Assembly: GCA_937893605.1 (NCBI GenBank)
Contig: CALBGG010000008.1
Span: 1 to 10,237, forward strand
Length of the DNA: 10,237 nucleotides
Direction: 5' to 3'
Source of the DNA: an uncultured Clostridia bacterium
GTDB lineage: Bacteria > Bacillota > Clostridia > Oscillospirales > Oscillospiraceae
Positions 1-6,117 of the stretch are shown here, in pieces (within the stretch, counting starts at the first letter, position 1; each line of letters starts with the position of its first letter). Below the pieces are notes generated by a model. It ran no database searches. It was not told the origin of the DNA and worked only from the letters and a program-made list of their open reading frames with translations. A program made the translations under genes and the position numbers.

Positions 1-116
1 GCAAGCAGACTTACCCCACGGTGAAATACGCAAAGGTGTGTCCGTATTGCCAGAGTGAGAATACCTATCTCGTCACAGGCAACGAATACATCATAAAAGA
101 GATCGAAGCAATGTAA
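1..116 (+). CDS. hypA: HypA hydrogenase nickel incorporation protein, C-terminal fragment
   Basis: Only the last 37 codons lie in the window, in the frame ending at the TAA at 114-116; the gene begins upstream. The visible tail contains CPYC followed by SENTYLVTGNEYIIKEIEAM. This matches the end of HypA/HybF proteins: the second CxxC of the zinc site, then a short strand with 'sG.e..i..IE'. HypA delivers nickel to the NiFe-hydrogenase large subunit together with HypB, so a hydrogenase maturation cluster probably lies to the left. The first CxxC and the N-terminal Met-His nickel site are outside the window, so the call rests on a short match. The gene is followed closely by a strong terminator and is the end of its transcription unit. 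Confidence 0.72.
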   Translation, partial: KQTYPTVKYAKVCPYCQSENTYLVTGNEYIIKEIEAM

Positions 117-124
117 TTAAACCG

Positions 125-156
125 AAAAGCTCTCGTCCGCGGACGGGAGCTTTTTT
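125..156 (+). terminator. Rho-independent terminator after hypA
   Basis: AAAAGCTCTCGTCC at 125-138 pairs with GGACGGGAGCTTTT at 141-154, with one T-G wobble, around a tiny loop. A run of six T ends at 156. It begins 9 bases after the hypA stop codon and closes that transcription unit. Confidence 0.9.
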
Positions 157-176
157 GCACGAAAATATGAAAAAAT

Positions 177-206
177 GCAACTGTCAAAAAGTATACCTTT
201 TGACAG
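177..206. repeat. Palindromic repeat, copy 1 (operator-like)
   Basis: GCAA at 177-180 is followed by a 26-bp palindrome at 181-206. The arms are CTGTCAAAA and TTTTGACAG, and the centre AGTATACC is one base away from the perfect GGTATACC. A second copy lies at 334-362. The size and symmetry suit a dimeric repressor's operator, but I do not recognise the regulator; a REP-like or mobile palindrome is the alternative. The right arm contains TTGACA (200-205), which could be a -35 box, but no convincing -10 lies 17 bp away. Confidence 0.7.
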
Positions 207-323
207 TCAACCGATTTACGCATTTTTGATGCTCAAAACCTGAATTTTTGATAAAATCAGCGCATTTTTCGGAAATTTCAGTACAGCATCTTGCAATTTT
301 GACTATTTTCAGTTATCATGACA

Positions 324-353
324 TTAACAAAGCGCAACTGCAAAAGGTATACC
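324..353 (+). promoter_or_regulatory. Possible sigma-A promoter of the BspA-like gene
   Basis: TTAACA (324-329) and TATACC (348-353) are 18 bp apart, which would place the transcript start near 360 and leave about 30 nt of leader before the ATG at 392. The -10 hexamer is weak (four of six bases), but it sits exactly in the centre of palindrome copy 2. Other weak boxes exist in this AT-rich stretch, so the assignment is tentative. Confidence 0.3.
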
Positions 354-362
354 TTATGACAG
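334..362. repeat. Palindromic repeat, copy 2 (operator-like)
   Basis: This repeats copy 1 including the preceding GCAA. It differs by one missing T in the left arm (CTGCAAAA), the restored symmetrical centre GGTATACC, and one A for T in the right arm (TTATGACAG). The core AAGGTATACCTT (344-355) is a perfect 12-bp palindrome. It ends 18 bases before the ribosome site of the BspA-like gene. It overlaps a possible -10 element, which would suit repression by steric block. Confidence 0.7.
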
Positions 363-391
363 CCGCGCGGAAAAATATTTGGAGGAAAACA

Positions 392-2056
392 ATGAAGAAA
401 CGAATACTAAGCCTGCTTCTTGTGCTGCTGATGGTCGTGTCATTGGTGCCTGTGAGCGCTTTTGCGGCCGATGAGTCATTTAAAAGCGGAGATTTCACTT
501 TTGCGATCGAGGGCGGCGTTGCCTGCGTCAGGAAGTACAACGGCTCATCGTCATCCGTCACGGTGCCGTCAAAGGTCGATTATGACGGCGTGACATACAA
601 GGTCAGGAGCATCCATTCGAAAGCGTTTCAGAATTGCGCGACTATAAAAAAAGTGGTGCTGCCTGAAACGATGTCTGAAATTGGTGCAAGTGCATTTTCC
701 AATTGTACCAGCCTTAACTCGCTCACAATAAACAGTGATCTTCAGAAGGTTTATACTGTTGACAACACATTCTACAATATTGGTGCAAATTCCGACTATT
801 TGGATGTCGTTTTTGGCCCGGAGGTTACTGCGATCCCCAGTAATCTGTTTGCTTCTTCATATTCAAAGACAGACGGATGCTATCCTCATATTACGAGCGT
901 GACCATTCCCGATTCAGTAACGTCGGTTGGCTTTGCCGCATTTGAAAACTGCCATGATCTGAAAAGTGTGCATATCGGCAGCGGCATGAAGAGCATAGGG
1001 ACAAATGCGTTCTTTGAAACGGGAGTACAGTCTGTGGTTATTGATGGAGATTGCACTATCGGAAAGCACGCTTTTTTGTATTGTTATTATTTAAAGGACC
1101 TTACTATAAACGGAGACTGCAAGCTTCTCGAAGGATGCTTTGCGCATTGTACGGGGCTTGAATCAATAACGATCAACGGCGATATAGCAGACACAATAAG
1201 CGCATCTCTCGATGAAAATCCCGTGATATTGGTATTGCCTCCGTTTAACAATGCAGGATATAATTCCGATTCGCTTAAAGTCACTTTCGGGCAAACAGTA
1301 TCTGAAATCCCGAAGCAGTTATTTGCTACATCCTCGTCCAAGAGCAGCGGCCATTATGCGCGTATTACAGAAGTTGATATCCCGACATCGGTAAAGAGCA
1401 TAGGAAAATATGCGTTCTACAATTGCCATGATCTGCGCACTGTCAATTACGCAGGCTCTGCCATTGACTGGACAATGGTAAACGTTGGAGATTATAACAA
1501 CTCTTTGACATCGGCAAGCTTCAAGTACGGCAGCGAGAGTTTGTTTATAGATGTAAACGTCGGAGACTTTTGCTATGATGCCGTGAAGTGGGCTGTGAAT
1601 AAGAACATAACAAAGGGGACGTCGGCAACAACCTTCTCGCCGAATGAGCGCTGCACCCGCGGCCAGGTCGTGACTTTCCTGTGGCGCGCGGCAGGCGAGC
1701 CGAAAGCAAGCACTGATGTCAACTTCTCTGATGTGGATCCCAATGCATATTACCATGATGCGGTTCAATGGGCGGTTGAAAATAATATTACTAAAGGCAC
1801 CGGAAACAACAGATTTTCTCCCGATGCAACCTGCACACGCGGTCAGGTCGTGACTCTCATGTACCGGGCTGCAAATTCGCCGAGCGTAAGCTCAGGGAAC
1901 GGTTTCGTTGACGTTGCGGCAGGCTCATATTGCTATGATGCCGTCAACTGGGCGGTCGAAAACAACATAACCAAAGGCACAGGCGGCAATTGCTTCTCGC
2001 CCGATGCTCCCTGCACCCGCGCACAGGTCGTCACCTTCCTCTACAGAGCACAGTAA
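392..2056 (+). CDS. Secreted BspA-type LRR protein with three SLH domains
   Basis: This is a 554-residue surface protein. I place the start at the ATG at 392 because GGAGG lies at 381-385 and a classic signal peptide follows at once (MKKRILSLLLVLL..., likely cut after SAFA, about residue 25). The same frame is open upstream to 248, but that part has no ribosome site and no signal sequence. Residues about 60-360 are BspA/Treponema-type LRR_5 repeats, with recurring 'I..VTIP.SV..IG..AF..C..L'. Residues 385-554 are three SLH modules (about 385-435, 445-495, 505-554) of the type 'F.DV....Y.DAV.WAVE.NITKGT...FSP...CTR.QVVTF..RA'. SLH modules tether proteins to secondary cell-wall polymers, so the LRR part should face outward as an adhesin or binding domain; its ligand is unknown. 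The TRAE motif is replaced by TRGQ/TRGQ/TRAQ, a common clostridial variant. The LRR part is visibly more AT-rich than neighbouring genes. Confidence 0.93.
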   Translation: MKKRILSLLLVLLMVVSLVPVSAFAADESFKSGDFTFAIEGGVACVRKYNGSSSSVTVPSKVDYDGVTYKVRSIHSKAFQNCATIKKVVLPETMSEIGASAFSNCTSLNSLTINSDLQKVYTVDNTFYNIGANSDYLDVVFGPEVTAIPSNLFASSYSKTDGCYPHITSVTIPDSVTSVGFAAFENCHDLKSVHIGSGMKSIGTNAFFETGVQSVVIDGDCTIGKHAFLYCYYLKDLTINGDCKLLEGCFAHCTGLESITINGDIADTISASLDENPVILVLPPFNNAGYNSDSLKVTFGQTVSEIPKQLFATSSSKSSGHYARITEVDIPTSVKSIGKYAFYNCHDLRTVNYAGSAIDWTMVNVGDYNNSLTSASFKYGSESLFIDVNVGDFCYDAVKWAVNKNITKGTSATTFSPNERCTRGQVVTFLWRAAGEPKASTDVNFSDVDPNAYYHDAVQWAVENNITKGTGNNRFSPDATCTRGQVVTLMYRAANSPSVSSGNGFVDVAAGSYCYDAVNWAVENNITKGTGGNCFSPDAPCTRAQVVTFLYRAQ

Positions 2057-2078
2057 CGCAGCATAACAGGACATAAAC

Positions 2079-2110
2079 AAAAAGCTCAGGTCGTTTGACC
2101 TGAGCTTTTT
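2079..2110. terminator. Bidirectional terminator between convergent genes
   Basis: AAAAAGCTCAGGTC (2079-2092), a GTTT loop and GACCTGAGCTTTTT (2097-2110) form a perfect 14-bp hairpin with A- and T-runs at its ends. It can stop the BspA-like gene (+) and the minus-strand operon whose last stop codon is at 2127-2129. Confidence 0.92.
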
Positions 2111-2126
2111 GGCGCCTATTTACTTA

Positions 2127-2555
2127 TCAGTGGCATCCGCAGCCGCCGCCGCATCCGCAGTCCTCGCCGTCCTCGTGGCTGTGATCTCCGCAGCCCGAGC
2201 AGCCGGAGCAGCCACCGCCGCCGCAGCCGCCCTCGTCGGACAGGAAGGGGAGCTGGCCGCGCATGAGAAGCTCGGCCGCATCGTCGGCGTTGCCGCAGAA
2301 GCCGGCGAACGCAACGATGCCGTAAGCCGCCAGCGCCGCTCTTGCGTGGACGCCGATGCTGCCGACGATAACGGCGTCGACGTGCAGACTGTCCATAAGA
2401 TCGGCGACCGCCTGATGGCCGTGTTTCTTAACTTCGACGAGCTCCTTGGAGAGGATCTCGGTATTGTCGTCATTGGTTTTGTAGATGGCGAACATTTCGG
2501 CATGGCCGAAGTGCTCGAATATCTCATTGTCCTTGTAAGATACTGCGATTATCAT
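2127..2555 (-). CDS. NifX/NifB-type dinitrogenase cofactor-biosynthesis family protein with Cys/His-rich tail
   Basis: This is a 142-residue cytosolic protein. Residues 1-105 form the Nitro_FeMo-Co (NifX/NafY/NifB C-terminal) fold: the N-terminal strand MIIAVSYKDN, then EHFGHAE (14-20, with the family's HFGHA signature), then a 'DAVIVGSIGVHARAAL' segment (60-75). Family members bind Fe-S or FeMo-cofactor precursors. In organisms without nitrogenase they are usually small Fe-S or metal-binding proteins of unclear role. Residues 110-142 are almost only Gly, Cys and His (eight Cys, three His), a probable metal or cluster-binding tail. The start codon overlaps the mrp stop as ATGA (2552-2555), so translation is coupled to the Mrp-type carrier and both probably act on the same cluster chemistry. 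No nif genes are visible here, so nitrogen fixation should not be inferred. Confidence 0.87.
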   Translation of the reverse strand: MIIAVSYKDNEIFEHFGHAEMFAIYKTNDDNTEILSKELVEVKKHGHQAVADLMDSLHVDAVIVGSIGVHARAALAAYGIVAFAGFCGNADDAAELLMRGQLPFLSDEGGCGGGGCSGCSGCGDHSHEDGEDCGCGGGCGCH

Positions 2556-3382
2556 GAGTTTTCTCCTTTTTCTATAAAGTCCGCCAGCTCGTCAAGAGCG
2601 TCGGCGTTTATACTTTCGATCTCGCCCGCGTCGACCATCGTTGCAATAACGGGGTCGATGGGCAGACGCGCGGTGTGCTTTATGCCGTATTCCTTTGCGA
2701 CGGCGTCGACCTTGCTCGCGCCGAATATCTCGTGCTCCTTGCCGCAGTCGGGGCATTTGAAGTAGCTCATGTTCTCGACAATGCCGAGCACGGGGATGTT
2801 CATCAGCTTTGCCATGTTCACGGCTTTTGCAACTATCATGGACACAAGCTCCTGAGGCGAAGTGACTATGACGATGCCGTCAATAGGCAGCGACTGGAAA
2901 ACTGTCAGAGGAACGTCGCCCGTTCCGGGAGGCATGTCGACAAACATGTAGTCGACGTTATCCCACAGTACGTCGCTCCAAAACTGGGTAACGACGCCGG
3001 CGATGACAGGGCCGCGCCACACGACGGGGTCGGTCTCGTTATCGAGGATGAGGTTTACGGACATGATCTGCGTACCCTTGTTCGAGTAGCAGGGGATGAG
3101 CAGCTCTTCCGTGCCGCGGGCATGCTCGTGTATGCCGAAGGATTTGGGGATCGACGGGCCTGTTATGTCTGCGTCCAGAACGGCAGCCTGATAGCCGCGG
3201 CTCTGCATTTTGCTTGCCAGAAGACCGGTGACGAGGCTCTTACCGACGCCGCCCTTGCCGCTGACGACGGCGATGACCTTTTTTACGCTTGCCGCGGGAT
3301 TGAGCTTTGCGCTCAGATCCTGAGTCTCGCGCTCGCCGCAGTTTTCCTGACAGGTCGAACAATCATGTGTGCATTCGCTCAT
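2552..3382 (-). CDS. mrp: Mrp/NBP35-family iron-sulfur cluster carrier ATPase
   Basis: This 276-residue P-loop ATPase belongs to the Mrp/ApbC/Nbp35 branch, which holds a [4Fe-4S] cluster at a dimer interface and passes it to apoproteins. Visible motifs are the deviant Walker A SGKGGVGKS (41-49), DADITGPS (70-77), the DMPPGTGD motif (149-156) and the cluster-binding CPDC (C210, C213). A short N-terminal Cys cluster (C4, C8, C11, C15; C-x3-C-x2-C-x3-C) precedes the ATPase domain, as in many clostridial Mrp proteins, and could bind a second cluster. AGGAG at 3392-3396 (minus strand) lies 9 bases before the ATG. The gene begins 47 bp after the Gx-transporter gene and overlaps the NifX-like gene by 4 bp. 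The length and all key residues are intact. Confidence 0.94.
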   Translation of the reverse strand: MSECTHDCSTCQENCGERETQDLSAKLNPAASVKKVIAVVSGKGGVGKSLVTGLLASKMQSRGYQAAVLDADITGPSIPKSFGIHEHARGTEELLIPCYSNKGTQIMSVNLILDNETDPVVWRGPVIAGVVTQFWSDVLWDNVDYMFVDMPPGTGDVPLTVFQSLPIDGIVIVTSPQELVSMIVAKAVNMAKLMNIPVLGIVENMSYFKCPDCGKEHEIFGASKVDAVAKEYGIKHTARLPIDPVIATMVDAGEIESINADALDELADFIEKGENS

Positions 3383-3429
3383 TTTAAAATACTCCTAATA
3401 TCTTTTCTAAATATAGATACATACTAACA

Positions 3430-3930
3430 CTATTTGACCTTTTTGTCCAGCCGGCGCACGAGATACATCGCTGCCAGCCCCGTGAATACGCCGGTGACGA
3501 TGGCCGAGGCCAGAAGAACCGGCGCATACAAAAACAGCGATGCCGTTTTTGTTATGAGTACCGCCGCGCAGAGCTGCCCGAGATTGTGCGCAACAGCACC
3601 GAATACGCTGACTACCCACAGAAGCTTTCCCGAAAACGGCCTGAGCGTCAGGCACATTACGGCATAGGCCAGAGCTCCGCCTGCAATGCTGAATATAAAC
3701 GCCGACACGCCGCCGGTGAACACGCTGCCCATTGCGATACGCACGAGCAGGATAATCCCAGCCTCACGCCGCCCGAGCATGACCATGGCAATGAGCGTTA
3801 CGATGTTTGCAAGGCCAAGCTTAACTCCGGGAACGGGGACGGGAGCCGGTATCTGCGCTTCGATGACGAAAACGATCAGCGATGCGGCCGTGAACATCGC
3901 CATGAGCGCGAGCTTTCTCGTCTTAGCCAT
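3430..3930 (-). CDS. Gx transporter family / HepT component I-like integral membrane protein
   Basis: This 166-residue protein is almost entirely membrane-embedded, with about five hydrophobic segments. The start MAKTRKLALMAMFTAASLIV is followed by 'IPAPVPVPGVKLGLANIVTLIAM', a hallmark of the Hpre_diP_synt_I / Gx transporter family, which resembles ECF-transporter S components. The substrate is not established. The older name 'heptaprenyl diphosphate synthase component I' comes from distant similarity and should not be taken as an enzyme assignment. It starts inside the end of the upstream NusG-II gene: the ATGGCTAA overlap (8 bp) holds the start of one gene and the stop of the other. This fixed pairing is seen in many Firmicutes, which suggests a joint membrane function. 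Confidence 0.85.
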   Translation of the reverse strand: MAKTRKLALMAMFTAASLIVFVIEAQIPAPVPVPGVKLGLANIVTLIAMVMLGRREAGIILLVRIAMGSVFTGGVSAFIFSIAGGALAYAVMCLTLRPFSGKLLWVVSVFGAVAHNLGQLCAAVLITKTASLFLYAPVLLASAIVTGVFTGLAAMYLVRRLDKKVK

Positions 3931-4288
3931 CTATATCTTCCCCCTCAATCTCTACGGTGAGCCTGTGGGGCAGACACACGATGGGAACGCCGGATTTGCT
4001 GACCTTACCCTGATCCATGCAGATATGATCGCGGCAGTCGGCCTCGGTGACGCTTATCCCGTCATGCTCTATGTGTAATTTATTATACCCAAACTCCGTT
4101 TTGATTTCCATGTCATATGCAACAGCGACGGTGTCGAGGTCTATCTTTTCGTAAATTTCTCCGTCAACGCGTATGACGGCGATTCTGCCGCTCGCGCCCC
4201 TGCCTTTAAGCAGCAGAAAGGCCGCCGCGCATATAACAAGCACCGCGGCAAATATCACTATCCATGTTTTCACGCTTTTCATATTCAT
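3923..4288 (-). CDS. NusG domain II-containing membrane-anchored protein
   Basis: This protein of up to 121 residues has one N-terminal membrane segment (about residues 9-27, WIVIFAAVLVICAAAFLLL) and a small extracytoplasmic beta domain. That domain ends in the pfam NusG_II signature 'ADCRDHICMDQGKVSKSGVPIVCLPHRL' (split here: ADCRDHIC at 83-90, VPIVCLPHRL at 101-110), with Cys at 85, 90 and 105. Despite the name it is not a transcription factor, since the KOW/NGN domains of NusG are absent. Its function is unknown. It is the first gene of the four-gene minus-strand operon. Two ATGs compete (4288 and 4282). The mapped promoter puts the transcript start almost on the first ATG and no proper ribosome site is visible, so the exact start is uncertain. 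Confidence 0.86.
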   Translation of the reverse strand: MNMKSVKTWIVIFAAVLVICAAAFLLLKGRGASGRIAVIRVDGEIYEKIDLDTVAVAYDMEIKTEFGYNKLHIEHDGISVTEADCRDHICMDQGKVSKSGVPIVCLPHRLTVEIEGEDIDG

Positions 4289-4294
4289 GAACCC

Positions 4295-4323
4295 ATTGTA
4301 AATAAATCAGGCTTGCTTGTCAA
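4295..4323 (-). promoter_or_regulatory. Sigma-A promoter of the NusG-II/Gx/mrp/nifX-like operon
   Basis: Read on the minus strand, TTGACA (4323-4318) and TACAAT (4300-4295) are separated by exactly 17 bp. The -35 is a consensus match and the -10 matches five of six bases. The start site should fall near 4288-4289, at the ATG of the NusG-II gene, so the mRNA would have almost no leader. Confidence 0.82.
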
Positions 4324-4345
4324 TGCAGTACATTTATGATATTAT
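4317..4345 (+). promoter_or_regulatory. Extended -10 sigma-A promoter of the FHA-RodA/PBP operon
   Basis: TTGTCA (4317-4322) and TATTAT (4340-4345) are 17 bp apart, with a TG-n extension (TGA at 4337-4339). Transcription would begin near 4352, giving a leader of about 47 nt. Its -35 hexamer shares five base pairs with the -35 of the opposing promoter. Confidence 0.75.
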
Positions 4346-4398
4346 TAATCAATATCTGTGAGTTTTCAATACTATTAAATTTAAAAGAGGTGAAATGC

Positions 4399-6117
4399 TT
4401 GGCGGACATGATCGTCAATGTAGCTTCATATATTCTGCCTCTGTTTGCGGTGATCGTCCTCGTTCGCTGCATGCGCAGCATGCTCGGCAACAAATCGCAG
4501 ACCGAGATATGGGGATATATCCATAAGGATGACGGCGTTGCGCTCATAAACCACTGGGAAAATCTCATCGGCCGCTCGAAATCGGCGGACATATGCCTGC
4601 CGTATGCCTCGGTCAGCCGCGTCCACGCGGTTCTTATCCGCAGTCCGAAGGGCGTGTGGCGCATATTCGATATATTCTCCAAGGGCGGCGTCTGGGTCAA
4701 CGGCGAAAAGGTGCAGGGAGTGGGTACCGTCGTGCGCGACGGCGACGTTTTGAACCTTGCCGGAAACAGTGTGCGCTTTCGCGACATAAGCGAAAAGCAG
4801 CGCGACGCTATCGAGGCTCGCAGAACACAGAGCTGGAAGCGTGTCCACCCTGCGGTGACGCTGTTTTTCCTGACGGTTTTTCAGGCTATACTCCTGCTTG
4901 AGCATCTTTGCACAGCCGAAAGCGAGTACGCTGCAGGCATACTGCTCGGCTTTTTGCTGCTCATATTGCTCGAGTGGTTTTGCTATTTTGCCATGCGCAG
5001 CATACGCCGCACGGGCTTTGAGGTCGAGACGCTTGCATTTTTCCTTTCGTCTATCGGCCTTTCGGTCATAGCCTCGTCCGTGCCGGACGAGATGTTCCGG
5101 CAGATGATAATCGTATTTGCAGGCATTGCGGCATTTTTTGCCCTCGGGTGGTGGCTGCGCGATCTTGACAGAACAAAGATCATGCGCCTGCCGCTTGCAA
5201 TACTGTCGGTGCTTATTCTTGCGGCGGTGCTTGTTATCGGAACGGAGCAGCACGGCGCGAAAAACTGGATATACATAGGAAATCTGTCGGTTCAGCCCTC
5301 GGAATTTGTTAAGGTCGCGTTCATCTATGTCGGCGCAGCTACGCTTGACAGGCTGTTCAGCACAAAAAACCTTATCATGTTCATTGCGTTTTCCGCGCTG
5401 TGTGTCATATTCCTCGCCTTCAGCAGCGATTTCGGAACTGCGCTGATATTCTTTGTGACCTTCCTTGTGATATCTTTCATGCGCTCGGGCTCGATAGCGA
5501 CTGTAGCCCTTGCCGTAACGGGAGCGGGCATGGCAGGATTCCTGATGCTTAAAATGAAGGCTCATGTCGCCCGCCGCTTTGCGACCTGGGGGCATATCTG
5601 GGACGCTGAGAATATTTGGAACGGCGGATATCAGCAGACTCACGCGCTCTCGGCCGGAGCGTCCGGCGGACTTTTCGGAAAGGGTGCGGGCAACGGCTGG
5701 CTCAAGGGCACCTTTGCCGGAAATACGGACACGGTGTTCGGCGTTATGTGCGAGGAGCTCGGGCTTATCATCGCCATCTGCGCCGTGCTTGCGATATTGG
5801 CTCTCACATTTTTTGCCGTACGAAACTCCGGCCACGGCCGCAGCGCATACTATTCAATAGCCGCCTGCGCAACGGCGAGCATGTTCATGGTGCAGGTTGC
5901 GCTCAATGTGTTCGGCTCTGTCGATATCCTGCCGTTTACGGGCGTAACGTTCCCGTTCGTATCACGCGGCGGTACATCTGTGCTGGCCTGCTGGATGCTG
6001 CTTGCCTTTATTAAGGCCGGCGATACGCGCAAGGGCGCAAGCTTCGTCGTGCGCCCGCCCGAGGCAAGGACAAAAAAGCAGCGTGAAAGCGCCGCTCCGG
6101 AGGAGGAAACGGCATGA
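4399..6117 (+). CDS. FHA domain-RodA/FtsW/SpoVE-family peptidoglycan glycosyltransferase
   Basis: This is a 572-residue SEDS protein that polymerises lipid II into glycan strands. I choose the TTG at 4399 because AGAGGTG (4386-4392) lies 6 bases before it. The open frame reaches back to an ATG at 4336, but that part has no ribosome site and lies upstream of or at the transcript start. Order of parts: one N-terminal membrane helix (5-24); an FHA domain (about 39-128) with GRS (58-60), SVSRVHA (71-77) and NG (101-102), the phosphothreonine-binding residues; then a multi-helix SEDS core (about 152-541). The core keeps QPSEFVK (299-305), GYQQ (410-413), the acidic NTD (D444) and FPFVSRGGTS (518-527). 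The tail is short, charged and cytosolic. The FHA fusion predicts control by a Ser/Thr kinase such as a PASTA kinase. The gene overlaps the next by ATGA, pairing the polymerase with its transpeptidase. RodA-like versus FtsW-like cannot be settled here. Confidence 0.93.
   Translation: MADMIVNVASYILPLFAVIVLVRCMRSMLGNKSQTEIWGYIHKDDGVALINHWENLIGRSKSADICLPYASVSRVHAVLIRSPKGVWRIFDIFSKGGVWVNGEKVQGVGTVVRDGDVLNLAGNSVRFRDISEKQRDAIEARRTQSWKRVHPAVTLFFLTVFQAILLLEHLCTAESEYAAGILLGFLLLILLEWFCYFAMRSIRRTGFEVETLAFFLSSIGLSVIASSVPDEMFRQMIIVFAGIAAFFALGWWLRDLDRTKIMRLPLAILSVLILAAVLVIGTEQHGAKNWIYIGNLSVQPSEFVKVAFIYVGAATLDRLFSTKNLIMFIAFSALCVIFLAFSSDFGTALIFFVTFLVISFMRSGSIATVALAVTGAGMAGFLMLKMKAHVARRFATWGHIWDAENIWNGGYQQTHALSAGASGGLFGKGAGNGWLKGTFAGNTDTVFGVMCEELGLIIAICAVLAILALTFFAVRNSGHGRSAYYSIAACATASMFMVQVALNVFGSVDILPFTGVTFPFVSRGGTSVLACWMLLAFIKAGDTRKGASFVVRPPEARTKKQRESAAPEEETA

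Noticed and set aside
177..362. CRISPR array, because of two similar ~30-bp palindromic repeats.
   Set aside because: There are only two copies, the 127-bp interval is far longer than a spacer, and no cas gene is present.
248..391. A 48-codon N-terminal extension of the BspA-like protein starting at 248.
   Set aside because: It has no ribosome site, would bury the signal peptide, and runs through both the promoter candidate and the second palindrome.
2109..2765. A 218-codon plus-strand frame opposite the NifX-like and mrp genes, Ala-rich.
   Set aside because: It is a shadow of the repetitive GGC/TGC codons of the Cys/Gly tail and has no ribosome site; the minus-strand reading has clear family motifs.
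3430..3930. Subunit of heptaprenyl diphosphate synthase.
   Set aside because: No prenyltransferase catalytic motif (DDxxD) is present and the protein is almost wholly membrane-embedded; the partner catalytic subunit is not in the window.
4336..4398. A 21-codon upstream extension of the FHA-RodA gene starting at the ATG at 4336.
   Set aside because: It begins before the predicted transcript start, overlaps the -10 box, and lacks a ribosome site, while the TTG at 4399 is well placed behind AGAGGTG.
4426..5835. A 469-codon open frame on the minus strand opposite the FHA-RodA gene.
   Set aside because: It lies wholly inside a well-supported gene, has no ribosome site, and its translation is Arg/His/Lys-rich with no recognisable domain, as expected of an antisense shadow in GC-rich codons.
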